In this document: positions 27,537 through 38,393 of the stretch, one piece after another | How the letters are laid out: every line of letters begins with the position of its first letter | How positions within the stretch are numbered: position 1 is the first letter of the stretch | Assembly: GCA_937907245.1 (NCBI GenBank) | Contig: CALCUM010000003.1 | Location: 62,001-126,000, forward strand | Source: an uncultured Rhodobiaceae bacterium | GTDB taxonomy: Bacteria > Pseudomonadota > Alphaproteobacteria > RS24 | Reading direction: 5' to 3' | DNA length: 64,000 nucleotides | Position numbers and translations under genes: made by a program | Notes under the pieces: generated by a model | The model's database searches: none | Told to the model about the DNA's origin: nothing | The model's input: the letters and a program-made list of their open reading frames with translations, nothing else

Positions 27537-28864
27537 CGCTTTTTGCCCCCGACTTTAGATTTCTTAATCAAGCCCTCATATTGGTGTGCAAACAAATGGC
27601 CCTGCACCTGCCCTACCGTATCCATAGTCACATTGACCACGATAAGCAGAGAGGTGCCGCCAAAGTAAAACGGCACATTATAGGCGTTGATGAGGAATTC
27701 TGGCAGCAAGCAAACCAACGTCAGATACATAGCGCCGACGGCCGTTAAGCGGGTCAATACGCGGTCGATGTAGTCAGCGGTACGCTGTCCAGGACGGATA
27801 CCCGGAATAAAGCCACCATAGCGCTTCAGGTTATCCGCCGTGTCATTCGGATTGAAGACAATAGACGTATAGAAGAAGCAGAAAAAGATAATACCCGCAG
27901 CGTAAGTCGCCATATAAAGCGGCTGGCCACGGCCAAGCAACGCAGCCACGGTTCCCAAGGCACCGCCAGTCGCGTCGGTCGAGAAATTGGCCAGCGTGAT
28001 TGGCATTAGCAACAGAGAAGAGGCGAAAATCGGCGGAATAACGCCCGCTGTGTTGAGCTTCAACGGTAAATGCGAGCTTTCGCCTTGCGCCATGCCACTC
28101 GCTGTTTGGCGTTTCGGGTATTGCACCAAAAGACGACGTTGCGCACGCTCCATGAACACGATGAAAGCAATCACCGCGATGACCATGATGATGAGCGCAA
28201 GAATAATGAAGGTAGAAATGGCGCCTTGGCGACCCAGCTCTAGCGTGCCGGCCAAAGCCGACGGAAGCTCGGCAACAATGCCCGCAAAGATAATCAGCGA
28301 GATGCCGTTACCCACGCCGCGCGCCGTAACCTGCTCGCCCAGCCACATGAGGAATACGGTACCGCCCACCAGCGTAATAACAGCGCTGGCGCGGAAGTAG
28401 AAGCCAGGATCGACAACCACCCCTTGGGCACCTTCAAGCCCTACGGCGATGCCATAGCCTTGGACGGTTGCCAAAAGCACGGTGCCATAACGGGTGTATT
28501 GGTTGATTTGCTTGCGACCTGCTTCGCCGTCTTTCTTGAGTTGCTCAAGATGCGGCACCACAGAGGTTAGAAGCTGGATAACAATCGACGCCGTAATATA
28601 CGGCATAATGTTCAGCGCAAAAATAGCCATACGGCCAACAGCACCCCCGGCAAACATGTTGAACATGCCAATAATGCCAGATTGCTGCTGAGAGAAAACA
28701 GACTGCAGGGCCTGCGGGTCAATACCTGGCAACGGAATATACGTGCCAAGGCGATAGACCAACAGCGCGCCTAGAGTGAACCAGATACGCTTCTTGAGCT
28801 CATCGGCGGTACGAAACGCCGAGAAGCTCATATTTGCAGCAAGCTGTTCTGCAGCTGAAGCCAT
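27533..28864 (-). CDS. secY: Preprotein translocase subunit SecY
   Basis: SecY (443 residues), the channel-forming protein of the Sec translocon, with ten membrane segments. TYIPLPGIDPQ near 44-54 follows the first segment, and the cytoplasmic ERAQRRLLVQYPKRQ loop near 240-254 contacts the ribosome and SecA. FNPNDTADNLKRYGGFIPGIRPG is split by the eighth-ninth segment loop. It follows rplO by 20 bp and overlaps adk by 4 bp. Confidence 0.98.
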   Translation of the reverse strand: MASAAEQLAANMSFSAFRTADELKKRIWFTLGALLVYRLGTYIPLPGIDPQALQSVFSQQQSGIIGMFNMFAGGAVGRMAIFALNIMPYITASIVIQLLTSVVPHLEQLKKDGEAGRKQINQYTRYGTVLLATVQGYGIAVGLEGAQGVVVDPGFYFRASAVITLVGGTVFLMWLGEQVTARGVGNGISLIIFAGIVAELPSALAGTLELGRQGAISTFIILALIIMVIAVIAFIVFMERAQRRLLVQYPKRQTASGMAQGESSHLPLKLNTAGVIPPIFASSLLLMPITLANFSTDATGGALGTVAALLGRGQPLYMATYAAGIIFFCFFYTSIVFNPNDTADNLKRYGGFIPGIRPGQRTADYIDRVLTRLTAVGAMYLTLVCLLPEFLINAYNVPFYFGGTSLLIVVNVTMDTVGQVQGHLFAHQYEGLIKKSKVGGKKR

Positions 28865-28884
28865 GCAGGTTCTCTCCCTTAGAC

Positions 28885-29385
28885 CTAAGCTTCTTCCGAA
28901 GCTTCGGTTGTCGCTGTTGTTTCAGGTTTCGCGAGTAGCGTAACTTTGCCGCCCAGCTTTTCAATGGCTTCTTGTGCGGCTTTCGACATGCCCGTGACTT
29001 CAAAATCGAGCTTCTCTTTCAGCTCGCCCTTGGCCAGAATGCGAACCCCATCCAACTCGCGGCGTAACACACCGGCTTCTACCAAGCTAGCCGCCGAAAC
29101 AGTGGCACCCTTGGCCAATTTTCCTGCTTCAATAGCTACCTGTAAGCGACCCAAGTTCACGGCATTCAGTTTCTTTGGGTTCGGCACATTAAAGCCGCGC
29201 TTTGGCAAACGCTTGAACAAAGGCATTTGACCGCCTTCAAAACCCTTAATAGCAACACCCGAGCGTGAGGTTTGACCCTTCACACCACGGCCAGCGGTTT
29301 TACCTTTGCCTGAAGATGTGCCGCGGCCGACGCGCATGCGTGACTTGCGGGCACCTTCATTATCGCTAATTTCATTCAGTTTCAT
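28885..29385 (-). CDS. rplO: 50S ribosomal protein L15
   Basis: L15 (166 residues). The Gly/Arg-rich N-terminus, [20 protein letters not shown], and [18 protein letters not shown] are diagnostic. The last 15 or so residues form a Thr/Glu-rich tail beyond the E. coli length of 144. It lies between rpmD and secY, as in most bacteria. Confidence 0.97.
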   Translation of the reverse strand: MKLNEISDNEGARKSRMRVGRGTSSGKGKTAGRGVKGQTSRSGVAIKGFEGGQMPLFKRLPKRGFNVPNPKKLNAVNLGRLQVAIEAGKLAKGATVSAASLVEAGVLRRELDGVRILAKGELKEKLDFEVTGMSKAAQEAIEKLGGKVTLLAKPETTATTEASEEA

Positions 29386-29434
29386 AACTCTTCTCCAAAA
29401 CGCTGGTGTTCAAAACCAGAGCGTCTTCCAATGC

Positions 29435-29623
29435 TTAGGCGTCGATTACGCGCACCAGATGCGCAACTTTTTCAATCATACCGCGAACGGCAGGCGTGTC
29501 TTCAAGCTCGCGACGACGACCGCATTTGTTCAACCCAAGACCTACCAACGTGGCACGTTGATCTTGTGGGCGACCAATAGGGCTGCCTGTCTGCTCGACA
29601 ATAACGGTTTTTGCTTTTGCCAT
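29435..29623 (-). CDS. rpmD: 50S ribosomal protein L30
   Basis: L30 (62 residues), a small single-domain protein of the large subunit. The [18 protein letters not shown] segment is the conserved core and [14 protein letters not shown] the C-terminal helix. A GGAGAGGCG site precedes the ATG. Position between rpsE and rplO is standard. Confidence 0.96.
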   Translation of the reverse strand: MAKAKTVIVEQTGSPIGRPQDQRATLVGLGLNKCGRRRELEDTPAVRGMIEKVAHLVRVIDA

Positions 29624-29634
29624 GATCGCCTCTC

Positions 29635-30213
29635 CTAATTAGCCGCTTCGGCGTCTGCGCCGACATCGGATGGATCGTTCGCGTCATCACGACGACGAGT
29701 GATTAAATCGCTAACTTTCTTGCCGCGACGAGCCGCAACCGCACGTGGGCTGCCTTGCTTCTTCAGAGCGTCGAAAGTTGCATGGATCATATTATAGGGG
29801 TTCGAAGACCCGATCGACTTGGCGACCACATCTTGCATGCCCAAAACTTCAAATACAGCACGCATCGGGCCACCAGCAATGATACCAGTTCCGGGAGGGG
29901 CGGCACGCAAAGCCACTTTACCGGCGCCATGGCGGCCAGCAATATCGTGGTGCAATGTCCGGCCTTCACGCAAGGGCACACGGATCATGTGACGCTTCGC
30001 AGCCTCGGTTGCTTTGCGAATAGCTTCTGGCACTTCGCGGGCTTTACCCTTGCCAAAACCAACTCGGCCCCGCTGATCGCCAATTACCACCAGAGCGGCA
30101 AAACCGAAGCGACGGCCACCTTTGACCACTTTCGCAACCCGGTTAATATGAACTAGACGGTCGACGAATTCATTGTCTTCGTCTCGGTTATCCCGTTTAT
30201 CGTTTCTTGCCAC
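29635..30213 (-). CDS. rpsE: 30S ribosomal protein S5
   Basis: S5 (192 residues), important for decoding accuracy and helicase activity at the mRNA entry. The double-stranded RNA-binding fold includes [20 protein letters not shown] and the second domain [16 protein letters not shown]. About 20 residues of acidic C-terminal tail exceed the E. coli protein. It follows rplR by 22 bp. Confidence 0.97.
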   Translation of the reverse strand: MARNDKRDNRDEDNEFVDRLVHINRVAKVVKGGRRFGFAALVVIGDQRGRVGFGKGKAREVPEAIRKATEAAKRHMIRVPLREGRTLHHDIAGRHGAGKVALRAAPPGTGIIAGGPMRAVFEVLGMQDVVAKSIGSSNPYNMIHATFDALKKQGSPRAVAARRGKKVSDLITRRRDDANDPSDVGADAEAAN

Positions 30214-30235
30214 GCTTTTTCTCCTCTTATCCGGT

Positions 30236-30589
30236 TTAGAAGCTCAAACCGGCTTCGCGAGCTGCTTCGGCTAATGCCTTGACGCGCCCATGATATATAT
30301 AGCCACCGCGATCAAAGATAACGGTTTCAACACCCGCCTTCTTCGCGCGCTCAGCGATTTGTTTACCAATGATACCGGCGGCGTCTACATTGCCACCCGA
30401 ACCTGTAAAGTCTTTGTCTTGCGTTGAAGCAGACGCCACGGTGCGGCCAGCCAAATCGTCAATAACTTGAGCATAAATATGCTTTGACGAGCGGAATACC
30501 GAAAGCCGAGCCCGACCATTTGCAACTTTGCGTAACTGGCGGCGAACCCGCTGTTTACGACGTTCATCTGATGTAATCTTACGACCCAT
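30236..30589 (-). CDS. rplR: 50S ribosomal protein L18
   Basis: L18 (117 residues), which binds 5S rRNA in the central protuberance. [18 protein letters not shown] and [20 protein letters not shown] are conserved. Length matches E. coli. It lies 9 bp after rplF. Confidence 0.97.
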   Translation of the reverse strand: MGRKITSDERRKQRVRRQLRKVANGRARLSVFRSSKHIYAQVIDDLAGRTVASASTQDKDFTGSGGNVDAAGIIGKQIAERAKKAGVETVIFDRGGYIYHGRVKALAEAAREAGLSF

Positions 30590-30598
30590 GATCGACCC

Positions 30599-31132
30599 CT
30601 ACTTCTTCTTACCTTCTTTGCGGAAGACATATTCGCCTTCATACCGCACACCCTTGCCTTTGTATGGCTCTGGTGGACGATAACTGCGGATTTCAGACGC
30701 CACTTGGCCTACTTGCTGCTTGTCGACACCCGTAATCACAATCTCAGTTTGTGATGGGCAGTCAACGCTGATGCCTTCCGGAACCGGAAAATCGACATCA
30801 TGGCTAAAGCCTAGTGACAATTTAAGTGTTTTACCTTGCATGGAGGCACGATACCCAACACCCTGCAATTGCAGCTTGCGAGTAAATCCTTCCGAAACGC
30901 CGGTCATCAGGTTTTGCACCAAAGAACGGCTCAGACCCCAAAAACTGCGGGCGGTCTGCGATTTATTCGCAGGCGCCAATGTCACACCATTGTCGTCATG
31001 GACGACGGTAACATTTTCCGACAAAGTAACAGCCAACTCCCCCTTAGGGCCTTTGACCGACATGTTCTGTCCGTTCAGGCTAACTTCGACGCCTTTGGGA
31101 ACTTCAACTGGTTTTTTACCAATACGAGACAT
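30599..31132 (-). CDS. rplF: 50S ribosomal protein L6
   Basis: L6 (177 residues), two similar alpha/beta domains near the factor-binding site. It begins [17 protein letters not shown]; the second domain ends in the [21 protein letters not shown] region with the conserved KGKG. Length equals that of E. coli. It lies between rpsH and rplR. Confidence 0.98.
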   Translation of the reverse strand: MSRIGKKPVEVPKGVEVSLNGQNMSVKGPKGELAVTLSENVTVVHDDNGVTLAPANKSQTARSFWGLSRSLVQNLMTGVSEGFTRKLQLQGVGYRASMQGKTLKLSLGFSHDVDFPVPEGISVDCPSQTEIVITGVDKQQVGQVASEIRSYRPPEPYKGKGVRYEGEYVFRKEGKKK

Positions 31133-31156
31133 TATATTATCCTTTCCGAACCCGTC

Positions 31157-31549
31157 TTAGAAGACGCGGCACAGAATTTCCCCACCCACATTGTTTTCAC
31201 GAGCGGCATTATCCGTCATCACACCTTTAGGCGTAGAAATGATGGAAATACCAAGACCATTGCGGACAACCGGCATGGTTTTTACCGATGAATAAACCCG
31301 ACGACCTGGCTTGGACACACGTTGAATTTCTTGAATGACCGGTTGGCCCTCATAATATTTCAACTCAATGTTCAACTCACCAGACCCATTGTCGAGTTTG
31401 TTTTCCGAATAGCCACGAATATAGCCTTCGTCTTGAAGGACATCCAGCACCCAGCTGCGAAGCTTGGAGGCTGGGCTTATGACCGTGCTTTTGCCACGCA
31501 TTTGAGCGTTGCGGATGCGGGTCAGCATATCACCTAGAGGATCGTTCAT
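31157..31549 (-). CDS. rpsH: 30S ribosomal protein S8
   Basis: S8 (130 residues), a primary 16S-binding protein that in E. coli also represses the spc operon. It begins [36 protein letters not shown] near the C-terminus is the conserved RNA-binding region. It lies between rpsN and rplF. Confidence 0.98.
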   Translation of the reverse strand: MNDPLGDMLTRIRNAQMRGKSTVISPASKLRSWVLDVLQDEGYIRGYSENKLDNGSGELNIELKYYEGQPVIQEIQRVSKPGRRVYSSVKTMPVVRNGLGISIISTPKGVMTDNAARENNVGGEILCRVF

Positions 31550-31561
31550 TACTATACCTCC

Positions 31562-31867
31562 TTACCAGCTTGACTTGACCATGCCCGGGATCAGTCCTTG
31601 GTAGGACAGATCACGAAGCGCGATGCGCGACATGTTCAGTTTACGATAATAACCACGCGGACGACCCGTTACACCGCAACGATTGCGGACACGGATTTTC
31701 GCGGAGTTGCGAGGCAGCTCAGCCAATTTCAGACGCGCTTTAAAACGCTCTTCATTGGTCAATGACTGATCTTTAGCAATCGCCATAAGAGAAGCACGCT
31801 TAGCCGCATATTTCTCTACCAGACGTTTACGCTTATTGTTGCGTTCGATGGAACTCTTCTTCGCCAT
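31562..31867 (-). CDS. rpsN: 30S ribosomal protein S14
   Basis: S14 (101 residues) from ATG 31867, which starts [16 protein letters not shown] with a GGGAGAG site; longer in-frame readings run into rplE. It is the zinc-free C- form: the CxxC pairs of short S14 are absent and there is an extra central segment. The C-terminus, [17 protein letters not shown] then SRIALRDL, is conserved. Confidence 0.97.
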   Translation of the reverse strand: MAKKSSIERNNKRKRLVEKYAAKRASLMAIAKDQSLTNEERFKARLKLAELPRNSAKIRVRNRCGVTGRPRGYYRKLNMSRIALRDLSYQGLIPGMVKSSW

Positions 31868-31883
31868 ATCTCTCTCCCCCGCT

Positions 31884-32441
31884 CTATTCGCTGAACGGAA
31901 AGTTAAAGCCGCGCAATAGTTCGCGGGCTTGGTCGTCGTCTTTGGTTGTGGTGCAGACGATGATGTCCATACCCCAAATTGTGTCGACCTTGTCATAATT
32001 GATTTCTGGGAACACGATGTGTTCTTTCAGGCCCATAGCAAAGTTGCCATTACCATCGAAACTCTTGTTATTCAGCCCGCGAAAGTCACGCACGCGAGGC
32101 AAAGCAACGTTAATCAAGCGATCCACAAACTCAAACATGTGAGCGCCACGAAGGGTCACTTTCACACCGAGAGGCATTTCTTCGCGCACTTTAAAGCCAG
32201 CAATAGACGTGCGGGCGTAAGTGATAACCGGCTTCTGACCCGCAATATCTTGCATGGCAGAAAACGCTGAGTTGATTTTCTTCGTATCTTGCGTTGTTTC
32301 CCCGACACCCATATTGAGCACGATTTTTTCAAGCGCAGGTACTTGCATCGGGTTTTTCAACTCGAATTTTTCAATCAGCGCACCCCGAATAACGTCATGA
32401 TATTGCGTTTTCAGGCGCGGTACATAGGTCGTATCAGCCAT
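31884..32441 (-). CDS. rplE: 50S ribosomal protein L5
   Basis: L5 (185 residues), a 5S rRNA-binding protein of the central protuberance. [31 protein letters not shown] and the C-terminal [16 protein letters not shown] segments are diagnostic. It overlaps rplX by 8 bp. Confidence 0.98.
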   Translation of the reverse strand: MADTTYVPRLKTQYHDVIRGALIEKFELKNPMQVPALEKIVLNMGVGETTQDTKKINSAFSAMQDIAGQKPVITYARTSIAGFKVREEMPLGVKVTLRGAHMFEFVDRLINVALPRVRDFRGLNNKSFDGNGNFAMGLKEHIVFPEINYDKVDTIWGMDIIVCTTTKDDDQARELLRGFNFPFSE

Positions 32442-32757
32442 CGATCACTTCTCCTGAACGTTTAGCGATGCGCGACTTGGTGCCGTCATCATTGATTTTG
32501 TAGCCAACACGCGACGGGGATCCATCTTTAGGATCGGCAATCGCCAGGTTGGAAACGTGAATTTTGCTTTCGCGATTAATAATGCCGCCTTCGTTTTGCG
32601 GGGTCTGACGCTGGTGACGCTTCACCATGTTGACGCCCTGCACCAGAGCACGATTTTCCGTTGGGAACATCGCAAGCACTTCGCCGGTTTTACCCTTGTC
32701 ACGACCCGTGGTGACTACCACTTTGTCGCCTTTTTTGATTTTGAACTTGATAGCCAT
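32434..32757 (-). CDS. rplX: 50S ribosomal protein L24
   Basis: L24 (107 residues), an assembly-initiating protein near the exit tunnel. The KOW motif is [21 protein letters not shown] near 8-28, and [19 protein letters not shown] follows. It overlaps rplE by 8 bp and the rplN stop by one base (TAATG). Confidence 0.97.
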   Translation of the reverse strand: MAIKFKIKKGDKVVVTTGRDKGKTGEVLAMFPTENRALVQGVNMVKRHQRQTPQNEGGIINRESKIHVSNLAIADPKDGSPSRVGYKINDDGTKSRIAKRSGEVIDG

Positions 32758-33125
32758 TACAACACCTCCGGTGCCAGTGACACAATTTTCATGTGATTGC
32801 TGCTGCGCAGCTCACGTGTCACGGGGCCAAAAATACGTGTACCAATCGGCTCTCCGGCTGGGTTCACTAGAACCGCCGCATTGCGATCGAAACGGATAAT
32901 GCTGCCATCCTGACGACGAATTTCTTTCGCCGTACGAACGATAACAGCCCGCATCACATCACCTTTCTTAACGCGTCCACGCGGGATAGCTTCTTTGACG
33001 CTGACAACAATTGTGTCACCGACGGAAGCCGTCTTACGCTTAGACCCACCAAGAACTTTGATGCACTGCACCCGGCGTGCGCCACTATTATCGGCGACGT
33101 CCAGATTGGTTTGCATCTGAATCAT
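32757..33125 (-). CDS. rplN: 50S ribosomal protein L14
   Basis: L14 (122 residues), at the subunit interface. It starts [18 protein letters not shown], the near-invariant N-terminus, and contains [14 protein letters not shown]. Its length fits the family exactly. It lies 11 bp after rpsQ. Confidence 0.98.
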   Translation of the reverse strand: MIQMQTNLDVADNSGARRVQCIKVLGGSKRKTASVGDTIVVSVKEAIPRGRVKKGDVMRAVIVRTAKEIRRQDGSIIRFDRNAAVLVNPAGEPIGTRIFGPVTRELRSSNHMKIVSLAPEVL

Positions 33126-33136
33126 AACAAGTTCCC

Positions 33137-33376
33137 TTATTCACTAGCGCCGGAAATAACTTCCCAGCTTTTCAGTTTCGAGATCGGGCGGCATTCGCGA
33201 ATAGCAACTTTGTCGCCCACCTTCACTGTGTTTTCTGCATCATGCGCATGGTAGCGCTTAGATTTACGAACGGTTTTCTTCATCACCGGATCGGCAAAGC
33301 GACGCTCAACAGACACGACAATTGTTTTGTCGCCCTTATCGCTAACCACAGTACCTTGTAGAATACGTTTTGGCAT
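33137..33376 (-). CDS. rpsQ: 30S ribosomal protein S17
   Basis: S17 (79 residues), a primary 16S binder with an OB fold. [21 protein letters not shown] and the [20 protein letters not shown] region are typical. It lies 19 bp after rpmC. Confidence 0.97.
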   Translation of the reverse strand: MPKRILQGTVVSDKGDKTIVVSVERRFADPVMKKTVRKSKRYHAHDAENTVKVGDKVAIRECRPISKLKSWEVISGASE

Positions 33377-33395
33377 TTTCTTCCCTTACTCCGGA

Positions 33396-33587
33396 CTAAG
33401 CGCTTGGCTGCGCTTGTTGCGCGGTTTTCAACCGAGCAATGGTGCGCCGCACTTCGCGGATACGTGATGCGTTTTCCAACTGACCAGAGGCCTGTTGGAA
33501 GCGCAGGTTAAGCTGCTCTTTTTTCAACTTAACGATTTCATCGCCCAGCTGATCAGAAGTCATATCGTTAATTTCAGACATTTTCAT
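33396..33587 (-). CDS. rpmC: 50S ribosomal protein L29
   Basis: L29 (63 residues), a small alpha-helical protein at the tunnel exit. [28 protein letters not shown] covers the core helices in two parts. AGGTG lies just before the first ATG; an ATG two codons later is an alternative start. It lies between rplP and rpsQ. Confidence 0.95.
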   Translation of the reverse strand: MKMSEINDMTSDQLGDEIVKLKKEQLNLRFQQASGQLENASRIREVRRTIARLKTAQQAQPSA

Positions 33588-33594
33588 GGCTCAC

Positions 33595-34014
33595 CTATTG
33601 TCCTTCGCCAGGGCGCGAAACAACGCGCGTCGATACAGGTAGTTTAGCGGCAGCCAAACGAAGCGCTTGGTGCGCGACATCCGAAGGAACGCCATCAATT
33701 TCAAACATGATGCGGCCCGGCTTCACACGGCACGCCCAATATTCTGGCGAACCTTTACCTTTACCCATCCGTACTTCGGTAGGCTTTTTAGATACTGGCA
33801 CATCTGGAAAAATACGAATCCAAACACGACCGGCACGTTTCATGTGACGGGTAATCACCCGACGAGCTGCCTCAATCTGGCGCGCGGTTACACGCTCCGG
33901 AGACGTTGCCTTCAGCCCAAATGAGCCGAATGTCAGCGTTGTGCCACCCTTCGCATTACCGTGGATACGGCCTTTATGCGCTTTGCGGAATTTTGTACGT
34001 TTTGGTTGTAACAT
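33595..34014 (-). CDS. rplP: 50S ribosomal protein L16
   Basis: L16 (139 residues), next to the A and P sites of the large subunit. [19 protein letters not shown] at the N-terminus and the [20 protein letters not shown] segment are conserved. It follows rpsC by 3 bp. Confidence 0.98.
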   Translation of the reverse strand: MLQPKRTKFRKAHKGRIHGNAKGGTTLTFGSFGLKATSPERVTARQIEAARRVITRHMKRAGRVWIRIFPDVPVSKKPTEVRMGKGKGSPEYWACRVKPGRIMFEIDGVPSDVAHQALRLAAAKLPVSTRVVSRPGEGQ

Positions 34015-34017
34015 TGT

Positions 34018-34722
34018 CTACTTCCCCGCGCCTTGGCGTGACTGGCGTCCAGCTTCGCCTTGTTCAATGCGACGATCGCGAGCCATTGGGTCATGCTCCA
34101 TAATCTCGCCTTTGAAGATCCAAATTTTAATGCCGCAAATGCCATAGGCTGTCATCGCTTCGGCAACACCATAATCGATGTCGGCGCGCAATGTGTGCAA
34201 TGGCACACGACCTTCACGATACCATTCCGTGCGGGCAATCTCAGCACCGCCCAAACGACCGCCACAATTGATCCGAATGCCCAAGGCACCCAAACGCATC
34301 GCAGACTGAACCGCACGCTTCATGGCACGACGGAAACCAACCCGACGCTCTAGCTGCTGGGCAATACCCTCGGCAACCAATTGGGCGTCGACTTCTGGCT
34401 TACGCACTTCAACGATGTTCAGCACAACTTCGCTGTCTGTCATCGAACCAATGCGTTGTTTCATTTTGTCGATATCCGCGCCTTTTTTACCGATGATAAC
34501 ACCAGGGCGAGCGGAGTGAATGGTCACACGACATTTTTTGTGCGGGCGCTCAATAACCACGCGGCTGATACCAGCCTGACGCAGTTCCTTAAACACCATT
34601 TTGCGAATGTTCAGGTCTTCGTGGAGCAAAGTGGCGTACTCGCCTTTTTCAGCATACCAACGAGATTCCCATGTACGGTTCACGCCGAGGCGCATACCAA
34701 TCGGATTTACTTTATTTCCCAT
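34018..34722 (-). CDS. rpsC: 30S ribosomal protein S3
   Basis: S3 (234 residues). The N-terminal KH domain includes [14 protein letters not shown], and the C-terminal domain contains [20 protein letters not shown] near the middle. It forms part of the mRNA entry helicase. The start overlaps the rplV stop by one base, and rplP follows after 3 bp. Confidence 0.98.
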   Translation of the reverse strand: MGNKVNPIGMRLGVNRTWESRWYAEKGEYATLLHEDLNIRKMVFKELRQAGISRVVIERPHKKCRVTIHSARPGVIIGKKGADIDKMKQRIGSMTDSEVVLNIVEVRKPEVDAQLVAEGIAQQLERRVGFRRAMKRAVQSAMRLGALGIRINCGGRLGGAEIARTEWYREGRVPLHTLRADIDYGVAEAMTAYGICGIKIWIFKGEIMEHDPMARDRRIEQGEAGRQSRQGAGK

Positions 34723-35102
34723 TATGCTTTCTCCCCAACTTCACGAACCACGATGGTTACTTGACTAAACGGCTTCAAAATACGAGCCGCACGGCCTTTC
34801 GCGCGAGCGCGGAAGCGTTTCATAACCATTGTTTTGCCGACATAGGCTTCTGCAACAATCAGATTATCAACATCTAAATTGTGGTTGTTTTCAGCGTTCG
34901 CAATGGCACTTTGCAGCACTTTTTTCACATCGTTGGAAATCCGACGATTAGAGAAAGTAAGGTCATTAAGAGCCTGCTCGGCTTTTTTACCGCGAATAAG
35001 TTGCGCAACAAGATTAAGCTTTTGCGGGCTGGTACGGATGTTCCGACCGACCGCTTTGGCTTCGCTATCTGGCAGCTGACGTTTTAACGATGCTTTGCCC
35101 AT
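34722..35102 (-). CDS. rplV: 50S ribosomal protein L22
   Basis: L22 (126 residues), whose beta hairpin reaches into the exit tunnel. [20 protein letters not shown] and the hairpin region [15 protein letters not shown] are conserved. It carries about 15 extra N-terminal residues relative to E. coli, as seen in alphaproteobacteria. No macrolide-resistance-type deletion is evident in the hairpin. Confidence 0.97.
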   Translation of the reverse strand: MGKASLKRQLPDSEAKAVGRNIRTSPQKLNLVAQLIRGKKAEQALNDLTFSNRRISNDVKKVLQSAIANAENNHNLDVDNLIVAEAYVGKTMVMKRFRARAKGRAARILKPFSQVTIVVREVGEKA

Positions 35103-35104
35103 GA

Positions 35105-35386
35105 TTAACCCCTTTTCGCCTTCTTATCGGCGGTGTGGCCGTAATAAGTGCGGGTTGGTGAAAACTCGCCAAATTTATGCCCTACCATATCTTCGGTTAC
35201 CGAAACCGGGATATGCTTGTGACCGTTATGAACCCCAAAAGTTAGACCGACAAACTGCGGCAGGATCGTCGAACGACGGCTCCAAATTTTAATAACTTCA
35301 TTGAGGCGACCACTTTCGCGAACAGCTTCTGCTTTCTTCAGCAGATAACCGTCAACAAAGGGACCTTTCCAGACTGAACGTGTCAT
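35105..35386 (-). CDS. rpsS: 30S ribosomal protein S19
   Basis: S19 (93 residues), in the head of the small subunit with S13. It starts [18 protein letters not shown] and includes [22 protein letters not shown] in two conserved strands; [11 protein letters not shown] is near the end. It lies between rplB and rplV. Confidence 0.98.
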   Translation of the reverse strand: MTRSVWKGPFVDGYLLKKAEAVRESGRLNEVIKIWSRRSTILPQFVGLTFGVHNGHKHIPVSVTEDMVGHKFGEFSPTRTYYGHTADKKAKRG

Positions 35387-35398
35387 TTCAATGCACTC

Positions 35399-36235
35399 CT
35401 AACGTTTCTTCTTGAGATGGCGAGAGCGCAGGATGTATTTATCCGTTGCTTTATTCGAGCGTGTACGACGACCTTTGGTCGGCTTGCCCCAAGGCGTAAC
35501 CGGATGGCGACCACCCGATGTTTTACCTTCACCACCACCATGCGGGTGATCGACCGGGTTCATGGCGACACCACGAACCGACGGGCGTTTACCCAACCAG
35601 CGATTACGACCGGCTTTCGCCAGCTTAATGTTCGATTGATCTGGGTTCGACACGGCGCCAATAGTCGCCATGCAAGTCGCCAAAATCAAGCGTTGCTCAC
35701 CCGACTGCAAGCGCACGATAGCGTAACCGGTATCGCGGCCCACAAGCTGAGCGAAAGCACCAGCAGAGCGAGCAATTTGCCCACCCTTGCCTGGCTTCAA
35801 CTCGATGTTGTGAATAATCGTTCCGATTGGGATCGATTTCAACGGCATCGCATTACCTGGTTTCACATCGACGCTCTCGCCAGCTACAACCTTGTCGCCT
35901 GCAGCCAAACGCTGCGGGGCAATGATGTAGGCTTGCTCGCCGTCTTCATAATTAATCAGCGCAATAAAGGCTGTCCGGTTCGGATCATATTCCAAACGCT
36001 CAACCGTCGCGACCATGTCGAACTTCGTGCGTTTAAAGTCGATGATACGATACGTACGCTTGTGACCGCCACCACGGCGACGCGCCGTAATACGACCAGC
36101 GTTGTTACGACCACCCGACTTGGTGAGACCCTCGGTAAGTTTTTTCACTGGCTTACCACTGTGCAAGCTCGAGCGATCTACCTGAACGAGACCCCGTTGA
36201 CCTGGGGTCGTTGGTTTATATTTCTTAAGTGCCAT
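35399..36235 (-). CDS. rplB: 50S ribosomal protein L2
   Basis: L2 (278 residues), a primary 23S binder needed for subunit association and peptidyl transfer. [20 protein letters not shown] near 41-60, and [20 protein letters not shown] near 224-243 with the critical His, are both intact. Length is close to E. coli (273). Confidence 0.99.
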   Translation of the reverse strand: MALKKYKPTTPGQRGLVQVDRSSLHSGKPVKKLTEGLTKSGGRNNAGRITARRRGGGHKRTYRIIDFKRTKFDMVATVERLEYDPNRTAFIALINYEDGEQAYIIAPQRLAAGDKVVAGESVDVKPGNAMPLKSIPIGTIIHNIELKPGKGGQIARSAGAFAQLVGRDTGYAIVRLQSGEQRLILATCMATIGAVSNPDQSNIKLAKAGRNRWLGKRPSVRGVAMNPVDHPHGGGEGKTSGGRHPVTPWGKPTKGRRTRSNKATDKYILRSRHLKKKR

Positions 36236-36250
36236 GCTTCCCTACCCCGC

Positions 36251-36544
36251 TTAAAGACCAGTAGTCACGTCAATGGCGTGACCTTCTTCAAGCGTAACGA
36301 TCGCCTGTTTCACATCGTTCTGCTTACCGCGGATACCACGAAAGCGCTTCACTTTACCCTTGCGAACCAATGTGTTGACGGCTTTTACCTTCACGTCAAA
36401 CAAGGCCTCAACGGCTTCTTTAATAATCGTTTTATTGGCATCCAAAGACACTTTAAAAACCACCTGATTATACTCAGAAGCCATAGTCGACTTCTCGGTG
36501 ATTACCGGCGTGCGGATGACATCGTAATATTTTTCGCGGCTCAT
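36251..36544 (-). CDS. rplW: 50S ribosomal protein L23
   Basis: L23 (97 residues), the exit-tunnel docking site for trigger factor and SRP. It begins [19 protein letters not shown], with [14 protein letters not shown] in the middle. It overlaps rplD by 4 bp. Confidence 0.97.
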   Translation of the reverse strand: MSREKYYDVIRTPVITEKSTMASEYNQVVFKVSLDANKTIIKEAVEALFDVKVKAVNTLVRKGKVKRFRGIRGKQNDVKQAIVTLEEGHAIDVTTGL

Positions 36545-37161
36545 TTGAAACGCTCCTCGAGGCTCGACAAGGCCGCTTTGGTAAGAACCAATTTATCGCG
36601 ACGCAGAATGTCATAAACGTTGATGCCTTGGGCTGGCAGCACATCCACATTGATGATGCTGCGGGCCGCACGGGCAAAGTTGGCATCCAACTCGGCGCCA
36701 TCAATGATGAGCGCGTTATCGATGCCCAGCTTACCAAGCTGCGTACGCAGGCTTGCGGTTTTGCCGTCTTTCGACTTCGCATCATCCAAAACAACCAGCT
36801 TCTCGCCAGCTTGCTTGGAGGACAAAGCCATTTTTAGGGCCAAAGCACGAACCTTCTTAGGAAGGTCGATTGCGTGACTGCGCGGTACAGGACCGTGCGA
36901 TTTACCACCACCAATAAAGATGTTGGACTTGCGGTTACCGTGACGAGCGCCGCCGCCACCTTTTTGACGACCGAACTTTTTGGTCGTACCCGCAATTTCA
37001 CTGCGTTGCTTCGATTTATGAGTACCGGCTTGGCGTTTCGCAAGCTGATAAGTTACCATGCGCTGCAGAATATCGGCGCGCGGCTCCACACCAAACAAGG
37101 CATCGTCAAGATTAACCTCGCCATTGGCTTTCGCATCAAGCGTATGAACGTCCGCTTTCAT
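36541..37161 (-). CDS. rplD: 50S ribosomal protein L4
   Basis: L4 (206 residues), which lines the exit tunnel; in E. coli it also represses the S10 operon. The tunnel loop [20 protein letters not shown] lies near 59-78, followed by [11 protein letters not shown]. It overlaps the rplC stop by one base and rplW by 4 bp. Confidence 0.98.
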   Translation of the reverse strand: MKADVHTLDAKANGEVNLDDALFGVEPRADILQRMVTYQLAKRQAGTHKSKQRSEIAGTTKKFGRQKGGGGARHGNRKSNIFIGGGKSHGPVPRSHAIDLPKKVRALALKMALSSKQAGEKLVVLDDAKSKDGKTASLRTQLGKLGIDNALIIDGAELDANFARAARSIINVDVLPAQGINVYDILRRDKLVLTKAALSSLEERFK

Positions 37162-37964
37162 TATTCGCCATCCTTCTCTTCAGCAGGTGTTTCCGCTGGT
37201 GCTTCTGCAACAGCTTCTTCCACAACTTCTTCAACTACTTCTTCTGCCGGGGCTTCCTCAGCAGGCGCTTCTTCTACAGCCGGAGCCGCAGCTTCAACCA
37301 AACCAGCAGGATAAGGCAGGCCATCTGGCAACGGACGCTTAACCGCATCGCGCAAAAGAACCCAACCACCTTTGGAGCCCGGTACAGCGCCCTTGATCAT
37401 CACAAGACCGCGCGCAATATCGGTTTTAACAACTTCTAGGTTTTGTGTGGTCACGCGAACATCGCCCATATGACCGGCCATTTTCTTGCCTTTAAACACT
37501 TTACCTGGGTCTTGACACTGGCCCGTAGAGCCGTGTGAACGGTGAGAAATCGATACACCGTGAGAGGCCCGCAGACCGCCAAAGTTATGACGCTTCATGG
37601 CACCGGCAAACCCTTTACCAATCGAGATGCCCGTCGCGTCTACCTTTTGGCCTTCAATGAAGTGACTGGCAGCCAGCTCGGCGCCCACATCAATCAGGTT
37701 GTCGGGGGTAACCCGAAACTCAGCAACACGACGCTTAGGCTCAACCTTAGCTTTCGCGAAATGGCCACGCATCGCACGGCTCGTGCGCTTAACTTTGGCA
37801 AAGCCAGAGCCAAGCTGAACGGCGGTGTAACCATCTTTTTCTTCCGTACGTTGCGCAACAACCTGACAGGTGTCGAGCTTTAGTACGGTTACAGGCACGT
37901 GATTACCCGCCGCAGTAAATACGCGGGTCATACCTAATTTTTGAACAATCAATCCGGAACGCAT
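37161..37964 (-). CDS. rplC: 50S ribosomal protein L3 with acidic C-terminal extension
   Basis: L3 (267 residues), an early assembly protein close to the peptidyl-transferase centre. The core (to about residue 220) has [23 protein letters not shown], here in two adjacent blocks around 150. The last 45 or so residues are a low-complexity tail of Ala, Glu, Pro and Val (units such as [26 protein letters not shown]), making it about 58 residues longer than E. coli L3. The tail should be disordered and strongly negative, unusual for a ribosomal protein. It follows rpsJ by 24 bp. Confidence 0.97.
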   Translation of the reverse strand: MRSGLIVQKLGMTRVFTAAGNHVPVTVLKLDTCQVVAQRTEEKDGYTAVQLGSGFAKVKRTSRAMRGHFAKAKVEPKRRVAEFRVTPDNLIDVGAELAASHFIEGQKVDATGISIGKGFAGAMKRHNFGGLRASHGVSISHRSHGSTGQCQDPGKVFKGKKMAGHMGDVRVTTQNLEVVKTDIARGLVMIKGAVPGSKGGWVLLRDAVKRPLPDGLPYPAGLVEAAAPAVEEAPAEEAPAEEVVEEVVEEAVAEAPAETPAEEKDGE

Positions 37965-37988
37965 AATGACGTCTCCTAGCTCCAGGCC

Positions 37989-38300
37989 CTAAAGTTTAAT
38001 CTGAACGTCGACACCGGCAGGCAGGTCGAGCTTCATCAAGGCATCTACGGTTTGTGGGGTTGGGTCAACAATATCAAGCAGGCGCTTATGTGTGCGCATC
38101 TCAAACTGATCCCGACTTTTCTTATCAATATGCGGCCCACGAAGAACCGTGTATTTTTCGATATGCGTCGGAAGCGGAATTGGCCCGCGCACATCAGCAC
38201 CGGTGCGTTTCGCTGTATTCAGAATCTCACGTGCTGAATTGTCTAACACGCGATGATCAAACGCTTTCAAGCGGATCCGAATATTTTGTGACTGTACCAT
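37989..38300 (-). CDS. rpsJ: 30S ribosomal protein S10
   Basis: S10 (103 residues, as in E. coli), starting [17 protein letters not shown] at ATG 38300 with GGAA 7 nt upstream. A TTG six codons earlier is rejected because it would begin within the ribosome site. [16 protein letters not shown] is conserved and forms the NusB-contact region used in antitermination. First gene of the S10 segment, 93 bp after the tuf1 stop and its terminator. Confidence 0.97.
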   Translation of the reverse strand: MVQSQNIRIRLKAFDHRVLDNSAREILNTAKRTGADVRGPIPLPTHIEKYTVLRGPHIDKKSRDQFEMRTHKRLLDIVDPTPQTVDALMKLDLPAGVDVQIKL

Positions 38301-38352
38301 TTTGTATTCCGTTTCCAAATAATCTGCGCCCTGATCTTATATAAAGGCGCCG

Positions 38353-38383
38353 CAAAAATGGGCGCCCTCCGAAGAGCGCGCCC
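38353..38383 (-). terminator. Rho-independent terminator after tuf1
   Basis: The minus strand forms GGGCGC (38378-38383) pairing with GCGCCC (38360-38365), extended by a CTC/GAG stem capped with a TTCG tetraloop, then ATTTTT. It starts 11 bp after the tuf1 stop and separates the str and S10 segments. Confidence 0.85.
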
Positions 38384-38393
38384 GTTCATAAGT

